Source of the DNA: Mesorhizobium tamadayense
GTDB taxonomy: Bacteria; Pseudomonadota; Alphaproteobacteria; Rhizobiales; Rhizobiaceae
Assembly: GCF_003863365.1 (NCBI RefSeq)
Contig: NZ_RQXT01000016.1
Coordinates: 56,287-120,286, forward strand
Length of the DNA: 64,000 nt
Reading direction: 5' to 3'
The position numbers and the translations under genes were made by a program. Below are positions 35,082-43,169 of this stretch, piece after piece (position 1 is the stretch's first letter; every line of letters begins with the position of its first letter). Below the pieces are notes generated by a model. The model searched no databases. It saw only the letters and a program-made list of their open reading frames with translations, and had not been told where the DNA came from.

Positions 35082-35969
35082 TTAAGTACCCACCAAAAGG
35101 CTCGCCGAGGTCGACTGCAACACGCCGGGGAACGGCCCGATCCTGGCTGGGCGATGCCCGGACTGGAAGAGGTTGCTGTGGAGGTTGGCTATCCACTGCT
35201 TGCCTTCGGTCGTCAGCTCCAGATAGCGGATCGCGTCGCCGATGTAGGGCTCGACCTGCAGCGTGAAGAAATCGGTGAAGATGGCGCCGAGATCGGCGGC
35301 GGTCTTGCAGCCGAGCTTTTCTACCATCCCGATCTCAGAGAACTCGGCAAACAGCGCCGGCAGCTTGCGGTGGTAGAAGGGATCAGCGAGCTGGCCGATC
35401 AGGTCCGCGGCCCTGACCAGCGCCGGCTCGGTGTTGGTGACCTGGTAGGCCGGATCATTCGGTACCGGAAAGCGCGTCATCTCGATCGCCTCGACGATGC
35501 GCTCCTCGTTGACGAACTTCGAGGTAGCAAAACGTTGGCACGCATAGATCTTGGCGCGCTCGATATGATAGGGCGCAAGCACCGCATCGGAGGCGCCGCG
35601 CGGTGGCGTATAGCGGTCGCCGGCCTCGTTAATGACGAAGCTATCCTCGGTGTCGCCCTGGCACACGCCGTGCACCATGCCAATGTCGTGGACAAGCAGC
35701 GCGCAGGTATAATGCAGCCAGTCATCGGGGGTCAGGGATTCCGAAAGCAGCCGGCCGCGGATGATCTGCTGGCCAGCGAGCGTAACCATCAGCGTGTGCT
35801 CGATGTTGTGATAGAGGGCATTCGAATTGCCGATGCGCTCCAGGACAAGGCGGGCCGCCCCGCCTATGTAGCTCGCATATTCCGGATTGCGATGCGAGAA
35901 ATACTGGAGATAGAGATCTGACAGATAGTCGCCGAGCCGGTTGGCCATGATGGAGATTGGATTGAGCAT
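35082..35969 (-). CDS. HD-domain phosphohydrolase with class I phosphodiesterase-like motif
   Basis: A 295-residue cytoplasmic protein. The metal ligands of an HD domain are visible: His54 and His58 in ALYHNIEHTLMVTLAGQQII, His94-Asp95 in CALLVHDIGMVHG, and Asp189 in ALVRAADLIGQLADP. YHNxxH and the later HD and ADL are spaced much as in class I cyclic-nucleotide phosphodiesterases (YHNxxHAxDV...IHDxxH...ADLxNP), more so than in generic HD proteins. Hydrolysis of a cyclic or linear nucleotide is therefore likely; cAMP as substrate is inferred only from the cyclase and channel next to it. ATG 35969 follows AGGAA. Confidence 0.75.
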   Translation of the reverse strand: MLNPISIMANRLGDYLSDLYLQYFSHRNPEYASYIGGAARLVLERIGNSNALYHNIEHTLMVTLAGQQIIRGRLLSESLTPDDWLHYTCALLVHDIGMVHGVCQGDTEDSFVINEAGDRYTPPRGASDAVLAPYHIERAKIYACQRFATSKFVNEERIVEAIEMTRFPVPNDPAYQVTNTEPALVRAADLIGQLADPFYHRKLPALFAEFSEIGMVEKLGCKTAADLGAIFTDFFTLQVEPYIGDAIRYLELTTEGKQWIANLHSNLFQSGHRPARIGPFPGVLQSTSASLLVGT

Positions 35970-36042
35970 GACAATCGTTCCTGAGCGCTTTGGAGTTCGA
36001 CAAGTCGCGCCGCGGCGGCCATCCTAGCACGGTTCCGGCGTG

Positions 36043-36228
36043 GGACATGATGTGCATGTCCGGCCCCTCGATGCTCACCGGCATGGTGTCGATGTATCTG
36101 CTGATGGCCGCGTTCCATCTGGCGCCGTGGCAGCGGCTGGCGACGAGGCGGGCGTGAGTTTGATATTGCGGCCCATTAAGCGCCGTATGGAGCCCAAATG
36201 CCCCGTTGAGCGCAAGTTGCGGACCTTC
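36043..36228 (+). repeat. Right copy of the direct repeat flanking the cyclic-nucleotide module
   Basis: Matches 30780-30957 in the same orientation, with a 6-bp deletion (GGACTTGGAGCC reduced to GGCCCC) and scattered substitutions. The similarity continues past the stop codon for about 70 bp. It starts 74 bp upstream of the HD gene start. Confidence 0.85.
36047..36157 (+). pseudogene. Truncated copy of the small two-helix membrane protein
   Basis: In frame it reads MMCMSGPSMLTGMVSMYLLM, then AAFHLAPWQRLATRRA and a stop, against MMCMSGLGASMLIGMVPMYL... ending AAFHLAPWLRLAAQQA in the intact gene at 30628. The N-terminal half and the first hydrophobic segment are missing, so this is a gene fragment. 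Confidence 0.85.
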
Positions 36229-36289
36229 CCTCTAGAAGCAGACGTCACGCTCAGGGTGGGGCGGAGCTGAAGACAGAACGATCAAGGAG

Positions 36290-36330
36290 GCAACCTGGTC
36301 GAACGGCATTCACCACATCGACCAGGTTGC
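36290..36330 (-). terminator. Terminator-like hairpin after the DJ-1/PfpI gene
   Basis: Perfect 13-bp arms GCAACCTGGTCGA (36290-36302) and TCGACCAGGTTGC (36318-36330) with a 15-nt loop, starting seven bases after the minus-strand stop at 36337. The T-run is poor. Confidence 0.7.
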
Positions 36331-36336
36331 TTCAGA

Positions 36337-36930
36337 CTAGGCGTGCCGGATTTCCGTGCCGAGCACCTTCAGGCATTCCCGGATGAAGGCTGCAAGAGCG
36401 GTCCAGCCTTTGGCCGAAACCATTGTGCCGTCGACATAAGCCTCTGTCGGGGACAGGTCGATGTATGTGCCGCCGGCGAGCGTCACTTCCGGCTCGCAGG
36501 CCGCGAGCGCGCCAACCTTCTTGCCGCGCACGACGCCGTCGACCGCGATCAGGATCTGCACGCCGTGGCAGATGGTGAAGATCGGCTTCCTGGCCTCGTG
36601 GAAATGGCGCACCATGGCCTGAACGCGCTTGTCGGTGCGGATGTACTCCGGTCCGCGGCCGCCGGCGCAATAGACGGCGTCGTACTGGTCGAGCTGCTTC
36701 TCCGCGTCGGAGAACGTCTTGTTGATCAACGCGTAGTGACCGAGCTTCTCTGTGTAGGTCTGGTCACCCTCGAAGTCGTGCAATGAGGTCTTGATCAGGT
36801 CGCCCGCATTCTTGTCGGGACACACGACGTGGACGGTGTGGCCGACGGCCTCCATCGCCTGTTGATAGACATAGATTTCGTATTCCTCGGTGAACTCACC
36901 GGTCAGCATCAGAATCTTCTTGGCTGGCAT
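36337..36930 (-). CDS. DJ-1/PfpI-family protein
   Basis: A 197-residue class I glutamine-amidotransferase-like protein. The nucleophile elbow is ICHGVQIL with the cysteine at about residue 120, and the conserved acidic residue is in GEFTEEYEIYVYQQA near the N-terminus. Related proteins act as glyoxalases, deglycase-like stress proteins or isonitrile hydratase relatives. The substrate is not readable. It is a single-gene unit with its own terminator-like hairpin. Confidence 0.88.
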   Translation of the reverse strand: MPAKKILMLTGEFTEEYEIYVYQQAMEAVGHTVHVVCPDKNAGDLIKTSLHDFEGDQTYTEKLGHYALINKTFSDAEKQLDQYDAVYCAGGRGPEYIRTDKRVQAMVRHFHEARKPIFTICHGVQILIAVDGVVRGKKVGALAACEPEVTLAGGTYIDLSPTEAYVDGTMVSAKGWTALAAFIRECLKVLGTEIRHA

Positions 36931-37005
36931 GACTTGTCCTTTCGATTTTGGAGATCACAGGGCCGCGCCAACGCGCCTCGGCCGTCGCAGTTTGAATTGG
37001 AGCGA

Positions 37006-37704
37006 TTACTCGAAGGCGGGCAGGAGCCGGTCCCGCGAATTCTCGATGTGCACGCGCATCGCCCTCTCGGCGGCGCCTGCGTCGCCCGCGGCGAAGGCAG
37101 CGAGAATTGCCTCGTGCTCATCCAGCGCTTCTTCGGTAACGCGCGAGTGGTACATCAGGCGGAAGATATGGAAGTGGGTATGCTGATGGCTCAGCGTCTC
37201 GCGGATGAGCTCGTTCTGCGCGAACTCCATGATCTTGTCGTGAAAGATCGCGTCCTGTCGCGCGAAGTTGGCGTAGCGCAGGCGCTCGTCCTTCCCCACC
37301 CGCCGGGCCATGACGCCGGCCGCTTCCCTTAAGGTTGCAAGGCGCTCCTCATCCAGCGCTGCCGTGGCCTTGGCCGCAGCGGCGGGTTCCAACAGAAGGC
37401 GCAACTCGTAAAGCTCGTCGAACCGGCGCCGTGTGATTTGCGCGGCGGCGCGATAGCCGATCAGGTGGGTCTTCACCACCAGCCCCTCGCCTTCCAGCCG
37501 CCCGAGGGCTTCGCGGATAGGCGTGTGAGAGACGTTGAATTCCTTGACCAGATTGTCGACCGTGATCCGCGATCCCGGGGGAATCCTCAGCGACATCAGC
37601 TGGGCGAAGATTGCTTCATAGACATCGCCGGCCAGACTGTTTGCGCGCTGGATGCGGCCGCTCGAGCGGGCTTCGTTGTCAACCGTCAGGTCCGGGTTTT
37701 GCAT
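37006..37704 (-). CDS. GntR-family transcriptional regulator (FadR/FCD type)
   Basis: A 232-residue regulator. The N-terminal winged helix includes AQLMSLRIPPGSRITVDNLV and NVSHTPIREALGRLEGEGLV. The C-terminal all-helical FCD domain has YANFARQDAIFHDKIMEFAQ and the metal/ligand histidines in HQHTHFHIFRLMYHSR and RVHIENSRDR. The start is ATG 37704, seven bases after GAGG; an upstream in-frame ATG at 37728 is weaker. It is divergent from the three-gene dehydrogenase operon, which it most likely controls in response to the substrate of that pathway. Confidence 0.92.
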   Translation of the reverse strand: MQNPDLTVDNEARSSGRIQRANSLAGDVYEAIFAQLMSLRIPPGSRITVDNLVKEFNVSHTPIREALGRLEGEGLVVKTHLIGYRAAAQITRRRFDELYELRLLLEPAAAAKATAALDEERLATLREAAGVMARRVGKDERLRYANFARQDAIFHDKIMEFAQNELIRETLSHQHTHFHIFRLMYHSRVTEEALDEHEAILAAFAAGDAGAAERAMRVHIENSRDRLLPAFE

Positions 37705-37760
37705 CGCATTGCCTCTTGACAGGAGCAAGCACTAACACGATGCTCCGGCTAATTCAATAC

Positions 37761-37771
37761 TATATCATATA
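37761..37771. promoter_or_regulatory. AT-rich palindrome, candidate operator of the GntR regulator
   Basis: TATAT-C-ATATA, a perfect palindrome within a local AT-rich stretch (about 37750-37790) in the 240-bp gap between the regulator and the Fe-dependent dehydrogenase. Short palindromes of this type are usual FCD-GntR targets. Prediction only. Confidence 0.4.
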
Positions 37772-37944
37772 CGATTTTATAGAGGATATGAACGAATGGG
37801 CTAGAACCCGTGTGGATGCCGGTTGCGCGTGTGAGGCTCGCATGGCACGAAACCTGACGCTAAAGAGCGAGCCGCCTTGCCACCAAACGAGGACTGCAAC
37901 GAACTCGACACCTTGCATCCATCCACTTCCAAGGACACAAGTCG

Positions 37945-39171
37945 ATGACCTTGTTTGCAGCCGCGCGCCTGCCGCGCGAAATCCTGTTCGGCAAAGGCCA
38001 GCGCCACGCGCTGCCTGCCATTGCCGCACGATATGGCAAACGCGCGTTCGTCTGCACCGACGAACGCCTCGCGAAGACGTCCGAGCTCGCTGAAATCCTC
38101 GCCGGCCTGGAAGCGGCCCAGGTCGACATGTGCGTCTACGACCAAACCTTGCCAGACGTGCCTCGCGACAGCGTCGCCGCCTGTATTGCGCAGGCCAAAA
38201 GCTTCAAGCCGGACATGGTGATCGGCATCGGCGGCGGCAGTTGCCTCGACATGGCCAAATGCGCAGCGCTTCTGCTCAGCCACGGCGGCAAGCTCCAGGA
38301 CTATTATGGTGAGTTCAAGGTGCCGGGCCCCACCCTCCCCGTGATCGCGGTGCCGACAACGGCCGGCACCGGCTCTGAAGTTACCCCGGTCGCCGTGATC
38401 TCGGATCCGGAGCGGACGCTCAAAGTCGGCATCTCCAGCCCCCACCTAATCGCCGCTGTGGCGCTATGCGACCCGGACCTGACGGCGACCTGCCCGCCGT
38501 CGCTGACCGCTGTCGCGGGCGCCGACGCGCTGACGCACGCGATAGAAGCCTTCACCGCCGCCAGGCGTGGCGCCGATGCCCATCTGCCGCAGCGGCACGT
38601 CTTCATTGGCAAGAGCGCCTTGACCGATCATTTCGCCCTGCTGGCGATCAGGCTTTTGGGCCGCAGCCTCGAAGCGGCCTGGCGTGACGGATCGAACGAG
38701 AACGCGCGCGCCGATGTCATGATGGGGGGGCTCGCCGCCGGCTGCGCCTTCGGCACGGCGGGAACCGCCGCCGCCCATGCCGTGCAATATCCGGTCGGCG
38801 CGCTCACCCACACGCCGCACGGGCTGGGCGTCGCGACGATGCTTCCTTATGTGATGCAGTACAACCTTCCCGCGGTTGCGGCAGAGATTGCCGAACTCGG
38901 CACCGCTCTTGGCCTGCCTCGCCAAGACGACGATGCCGAAAGGCTGGCGGACGCCACGATCAAGGAAGTTGCGCGACTGTTCGACGCCATCGGCATCACA
39001 CGGACGCTGGCCGACCTGGGGCTTGCCGAGGACAAGATCGACTGGACGGCCGAGCAGGCGCTCGGCATCGACCGGCTGATCAAGAACAGTCCCCGCCCAT
39101 TCGACATCGCCGCGATGCGGCGCCTGGTCAGGGCTGCTTATGACGGCGACATGGCCGCCGCCGCGATGTGA
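37945..39171 (+). CDS. Iron-containing alcohol dehydrogenase
   Basis: A 408-residue group III (Fe-ADH) dehydrogenase. The nucleotide site is MVIGIGGGSCLDMAKCAALL; ITTS-type residues appear as VPTTAGTGSEVTPVAVI. Metal ligands are the Asp/His of GADALTHAIEAF and the histidines of HTPHGLGVATMLPYV. It oxidises an alcohol or hydroxy acid with NAD(P)+. Directly downstream is an aldehyde dehydrogenase of succinate-semialdehyde type, so the pair could convert a hydroxy acid to a dicarboxylate by way of the semialdehyde (inference). First gene of the operon. Confidence 0.9.
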   Translation: MTLFAAARLPREILFGKGQRHALPAIAARYGKRAFVCTDERLAKTSELAEILAGLEAAQVDMCVYDQTLPDVPRDSVAACIAQAKSFKPDMVIGIGGGSCLDMAKCAALLLSHGGKLQDYYGEFKVPGPTLPVIAVPTTAGTGSEVTPVAVISDPERTLKVGISSPHLIAAVALCDPDLTATCPPSLTAVAGADALTHAIEAFTAARRGADAHLPQRHVFIGKSALTDHFALLAIRLLGRSLEAAWRDGSNENARADVMMGGLAAGCAFGTAGTAAAHAVQYPVGALTHTPHGLGVATMLPYVMQYNLPAVAAEIAELGTALGLPRQDDDAERLADATIKEVARLFDAIGITRTLADLGLAEDKIDWTAEQALGIDRLIKNSPRPFDIAAMRRLVRAAYDGDMAAAAM

Positions 39172-39189
39172 GGGATGGAGCGGTTTCCA

Positions 39190-40665
39190 ATGAACATTTC
39201 CCCAGAGCTATTCAACCAGGATTCTGACACGTCCGACTACGCTACGTTTTCGCACGGCCTCTACATCGGCGGGACATGGCGACCCTCGTCCGACGGCCGC
39301 GTCATCGAGGTGGTCGAAGCGGTGATCGCGGCGGTTCCCGATGCCACGCTGGCCGACGCCGCTGCCGCCGTCGATGCGGCCGCAGAGGCAGCGGCAAGCT
39401 GGCGCGAAACCCCGCCGCGCCGGCGATCCGAGATCCTGAGGCGCTGCTTCGAGCTTATAAGCGAACGGGCGGAGACCTTGGCCGCGCTGATCTCCCTGGA
39501 GAACGGCAAGGCCCTACGCGACGCGCGCGGCGAAGTCGCCTATGCGGCCGAGTTCTTCCGCTGGAACGCCGAGGAAGCGGTCCGCATCAGCGGCGAGTTC
39601 GGCCTGGCACCGTCGGGCGCAAACCGGATCGTCGTCGACTACCAGCCCATCGGCATTTGCGTTCTGATAACACCCTGGAATTTCCCGGCTGCGATGGCGA
39701 CACGGAAAATCGCGCCGGCGCTTGCTGCCGGCTGCACCGTGATCCTGAAGCCCGCCGGCGAGACGCCGCTGACGGCCTATGCGCTTGCAGCCCTCTACGA
39801 AGAAGCCGGCGTGCCGCCCGGCGTCGTCAACGTCATCACCACCTCGAAGCCGGGCCCGGTGACGGCGGCCATGCTCGCGGATGCACGGGTGCGAAAGCTG
39901 TCGTTCACCGGCTCGACCGGCGTCGGCCGCGTGCTTCTCGCCGAAGCGGCAAAACACGTCGTCTCCTGTTCGATGGAACTTGGCGGCAACGCGCCATTCA
40001 TCGTATTCGATGATGCCGACCTTGCAGCGGCCCTCGACGGCGCCATGATCGCCAAGATGCGCAATGCCGGCGGAGCCTGCACGGCTGCCAATCGGCTCTA
40101 CGTGCAGGCCGGCATCCATGACGCTTTCGCGGAGGGGCTCCGCAAACGCATGGCAGCGCTCAATATGGGTTCGGGCACGGACCCGGAAACCGAATGCGGC
40201 CCGATGATCACCAGGAAGGCCGTGGACAAGATCGACCGGCTCGTCCAGGACGCAGTTGCCCGCGGCGCGAAAGTACTCTGCGGCGGCGCGATCTCCGAAG
40301 GCAGAGGCTACTTCTATCCGCCGACTGTGCTTCGCGACGTGCCGGCTGACGCGGCAATGGCGCATGAGGAGATATTCGGTCCTGTTGCTCCCATCAGCCG
40401 CTTCGAAGAAGAGGCGGACGTGATTGCAAAGGCGAACGATTCCGAATACGGCCTGGCCGCCTACATCTACACGCGCGACCTGGCAAAGGGCATGCGCGTG
40501 GCATCGAAGATCGAGTCCGGCATGATCGCGCTCAATCGCGGCCTGGTGTCGGACCCGGCGGCGCCCTTCGGCGGCGTCAAGCAGAGCGGGCTTGGACGCG
40601 AAGGCGGGCAGAAGCACGGCATAGCCGAGTTCATGGAGGCGAAGTACATCGCCGTGACGATCTGA
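39190..40665 (+). CDS. NAD(P)-dependent aldehyde dehydrogenase, succinate-semialdehyde dehydrogenase (GabD)-like
   Basis: A 491-residue ALDH. The N-terminal cofactor fold includes ICVLITPWNFPAAMATRKIA; the catalytic Glu is in MELGGNAPFIVFDDADL, and the catalytic Cys in NAGGACTAANRLYVQ. The C-terminus has PFGGVKQSGLGREGGQKHGI, ending EFMEAKYIAVTI, typical of GabD/SSADH. The start is ATG 39190, nine bases after GGAG. It lies 18 bp after the iron dehydrogenase gene and 8 bp before the hydrolase gene. Exact aldehyde substrate uncertain. Confidence 0.92.
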   Translation: MNISPELFNQDSDTSDYATFSHGLYIGGTWRPSSDGRVIEVVEAVIAAVPDATLADAAAAVDAAAEAAASWRETPPRRRSEILRRCFELISERAETLAALISLENGKALRDARGEVAYAAEFFRWNAEEAVRISGEFGLAPSGANRIVVDYQPIGICVLITPWNFPAAMATRKIAPALAAGCTVILKPAGETPLTAYALAALYEEAGVPPGVVNVITTSKPGPVTAAMLADARVRKLSFTGSTGVGRVLLAEAAKHVVSCSMELGGNAPFIVFDDADLAAALDGAMIAKMRNAGGACTAANRLYVQAGIHDAFAEGLRKRMAALNMGSGTDPETECGPMITRKAVDKIDRLVQDAVARGAKVLCGGAISEGRGYFYPPTVLRDVPADAAMAHEEIFGPVAPISRFEEEADVIAKANDSEYGLAAYIYTRDLAKGMRVASKIESGMIALNRGLVSDPAAPFGGVKQSGLGREGGQKHGIAEFMEAKYIAVTI

Positions 40666-40673
40666 GCAGACAG

Positions 40674-41489
40674 ATGCCGAAAGATCCGTTCCGAATCCGC
40701 GATCACGTTCCCGAGTTCGACGACATCGTCGCCGAGATCGTCCGCCGCAGCGCGCAGACCCGGGCGAAAGTTCCAATGGTTTCCGATGTCCCCTACGGAC
40801 CCGACCGCACGGAAGCCGTCGACCTGTTTTTCCCGAAAGGCAAACGCGATCGGCTGCCGGTGCACATGTTCATTCACGGCGGCTACTGGCGCATGTTTTC
40901 CAAGCGCGACTATTCCTATGTCGCGGACACTGTCACGAATGCAGGAGCGATCGCGGTTATCGTAGATTACGCGCTGATGCCGGCAGTGAGGATGGGCACG
41001 ATCGTCGACCAGATACGCCGCGCCAGGCGGTGGGTTGATGAGCATATCGCAAGCCAGGGCGGCAATCCCGGCATGTTGACCGTCAGCGGCCATTCTGCCG
41101 GCGCGCATCTCGCAACGATGCTTTTTGACGACGACAGCCGCCCGTCGGGTATCAAAGGCGCGCTCCTGCTGGGCGGCATTTACGATTTGAAGCCGTTACA
41201 GGCGTCGTTTCTCGCGGCCGAGATCGCGATCACCGACGCAGAGGTTGAGCGGTTCTCCCCGATCAATCATAGCTTCGATCCTTCGGTGAGCGTCGAGGTC
41301 TCCGTCGGGGCCGATGAAACGCCGCCCTTCCACATCCAGGCCGAGACTTTCGCAGAAAATCTTGGAAAACGGGGGTTGACCGTCTCGCGCACGAGCCTCG
41401 CGGCGGCCAATCACATGAGCAGCGTCCGCGACCTGGGCCTGGCTGGTACCGAAGCCGCGGCATCATTGGCGCGCCTGCTGGCCATCTGA
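40674..41489 (+). CDS. Alpha/beta hydrolase (arylformamidase/esterase-like)
   Basis: A 271-residue alpha/beta hydrolase. The oxyanion-hole motif HGGYW is in MFIHGGYWRMFSKRDYS, the nucleophile elbow is VSGHSAGAHLATML, and the catalytic His is probably in AANHMSSVRDLG. HGGYW with GHSAGAHL is the pattern of kynurenine formamidase-like and HSL-type esterases. As last gene of the dehydrogenase operon it may cleave an ester or amide precursor to release the alcohol substrate (inference). Confidence 0.87.
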   Translation: MPKDPFRIRDHVPEFDDIVAEIVRRSAQTRAKVPMVSDVPYGPDRTEAVDLFFPKGKRDRLPVHMFIHGGYWRMFSKRDYSYVADTVTNAGAIAVIVDYALMPAVRMGTIVDQIRRARRWVDEHIASQGGNPGMLTVSGHSAGAHLATMLFDDDSRPSGIKGALLLGGIYDLKPLQASFLAAEIAITDAEVERFSPINHSFDPSVSVEVSVGADETPPFHIQAETFAENLGKRGLTVSRTSLAAANHMSSVRDLGLAGTEAAASLARLLAI

Positions 41490-41683
41490 AAGGCTCGATG
41501 CGGCCGGACGTCGGCTGCGGCAGGTCCCGCTTTGGGTCAAAAGCCGGTAAGCGTCCGAACAATCATGACGCTTCAAGCCTTTGCTTTCGAAGGATTGGAG
41601 TGGAAAACGACTTCGCGCCCAGGCTCGGATCGCTTTGACCTGGCGCATTGCCTTCCGCTCATCATCGCTCAATAGTCGGGCCG

Positions 41684-43144
41684 ATGTTGCAGGCGATAGC
41701 GAGTCACTGGTCCGAGCTTATCCTCCTCCTGTCGTTGGCGATGGCGGCCGTCGGTATCGTCCACGCCATCATGACGAAGGAGGACGTGCGCGCCGCCACC
41801 GGCTGGGTCGGCGTGATGCTGCTGTCGCCCTTCCTCGGCGCGATCATCTACGCCATCGCCGGCATCAACCGCATCCGCCGCGCCACGATCAGCGCCATGC
41901 GGCCCGTCACCGGCGAGGCCGCCGAGGCAAGGCATGACCGCGATGTCGCCATGGAGGCGTTGATCAGCGCCCAATATGGCGAGCGCTTCATCGGGTTGAA
42001 GACGCTCGGCGACAGGGTGGCGCGGCGACCGCTGACCTCGGGAAACACGATCGCCGTGCTCACGACCGGCGACGAGGCCTATGCGGCGATGTGCCGGGCG
42101 ATTGACGGCGCGCAAAAAAGCGTGCTTCTCGAAACCTATATTTTCGACAACGACGCGGTCGGGCAGCTGTTTGTCCAGTCGCTTGCCGCCGCGGCCAAAC
42201 GCGGTGTTGCGGTGCGCGTGCTGATCGACGCCGTCGGCGTGCGTTATTCCGTGCCGAGCATCCTCAAGCAGCTCAGGGAAGCCAACGTCGCCGTCGATCT
42301 CTTCAACGGCAAGATCGTCATCGGCTTGAGACTTCCCTATGCCAACCTGCGGACCCACAGGAAGATACTGGTTGTCGACGGCACGGTGGCGTTCACGGGA
42401 GGCATGAACATCCGCAAGGGATTTTCGGCCGAATTCGCCGGCTCCGACAGTTCCAGGGACACGCATTTCGAGGTCACCGGGCCGGTGGTGGCGGACCTGC
42501 TCTCGGTCGCCGCCGAGGACTGGCGCTTCGCCGGCAACGAGGCGCTGAAGGGAGACATCTGGCAGGTCGAGCGAACCGCGCCTCCGCCCGGCCAGCCGAT
42601 GCTGGTCAGAGCCGTGGCGACGGGTCCGGATGCCTCGAACGAAACCAACCACAAGCTGCTGATGGGGGCGTTTTCGGTCGCCCGCAAATCGATCCGCATC
42701 ATGTCGCCCTATTTCCTGCCGGACCGCGAGCTGATCAGCGCGCTGACCACCGCCGGCCGGCGCGGCGTCGAAATCGACATCGTCGTGCCGGCGGTGAACA
42801 ACCTTTTCCTTGTCGACCATGCGATGACGGCACAGTTCGACCAGGTGCTGAAGCACTATTGCCGCGTCTGGCGCCATGAAGGCCCGTTCGATCATTCGAA
42901 ACTGATGGCAATCGACGGCGTGTGGGCCTATGTCGGCTCGTCCAATCTCGACGCCCGGTCGCTCCGACTGAATTTCGAGATCGACATGGAGATCCTGGAC
43001 GCCAATTTCGCCGGAGAGATCGAGGCTCGCATTGAAGCGGCGATCGGGTCCGCGCAGGAGGTGACACTGCAAACGCTGAAGGCCCGGCCGTTCGTCGTTC
43101 GTGTCTTCGACCGATTGCTGTGGCTGGGATCGCCCTATCTATAG
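41684..43144 (+). CDS. cls: Phospholipase D-family cardiolipin synthase
   Basis: A 486-residue membrane enzyme. Two N-terminal hydrophobic segments (about residues 5-25 and 38-60) are followed by two HKD motifs: RTHRKILVVDGTVAFTGGMN and DHSKLMAIDGVWAYVGSSNL followed by DARSL. This is the bacterial ClsA-type architecture, which condenses two phosphatidylglycerols into cardiolipin. The start is ATG 41684, placing the first helix at the N-terminus. An EEP-family gene follows 25 bp downstream, probably in the same unit. Confidence 0.92.
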   Translation: MLQAIASHWSELILLLSLAMAAVGIVHAIMTKEDVRAATGWVGVMLLSPFLGAIIYAIAGINRIRRATISAMRPVTGEAAEARHDRDVAMEALISAQYGERFIGLKTLGDRVARRPLTSGNTIAVLTTGDEAYAAMCRAIDGAQKSVLLETYIFDNDAVGQLFVQSLAAAAKRGVAVRVLIDAVGVRYSVPSILKQLREANVAVDLFNGKIVIGLRLPYANLRTHRKILVVDGTVAFTGGMNIRKGFSAEFAGSDSSRDTHFEVTGPVVADLLSVAAEDWRFAGNEALKGDIWQVERTAPPPGQPMLVRAVATGPDASNETNHKLLMGAFSVARKSIRIMSPYFLPDRELISALTTAGRRGVEIDIVVPAVNNLFLVDHAMTAQFDQVLKHYCRVWRHEGPFDHSKLMAIDGVWAYVGSSNLDARSLRLNFEIDMEILDANFAGEIEARIEAAIGSAQEVTLQTLKARPFVVRVFDRLLWLGSPYL

Positions 43145-43169
43145 GCAAGGAAGACGAGCAGCAGGAACC

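Noticed and set aside
30780..36228. Composite transposon or integrated element around the cAMP module
   Set aside because: The flanking repeats derive from a gene end, not from an insertion sequence; no transposase, integrase or terminal inverted repeats were found.
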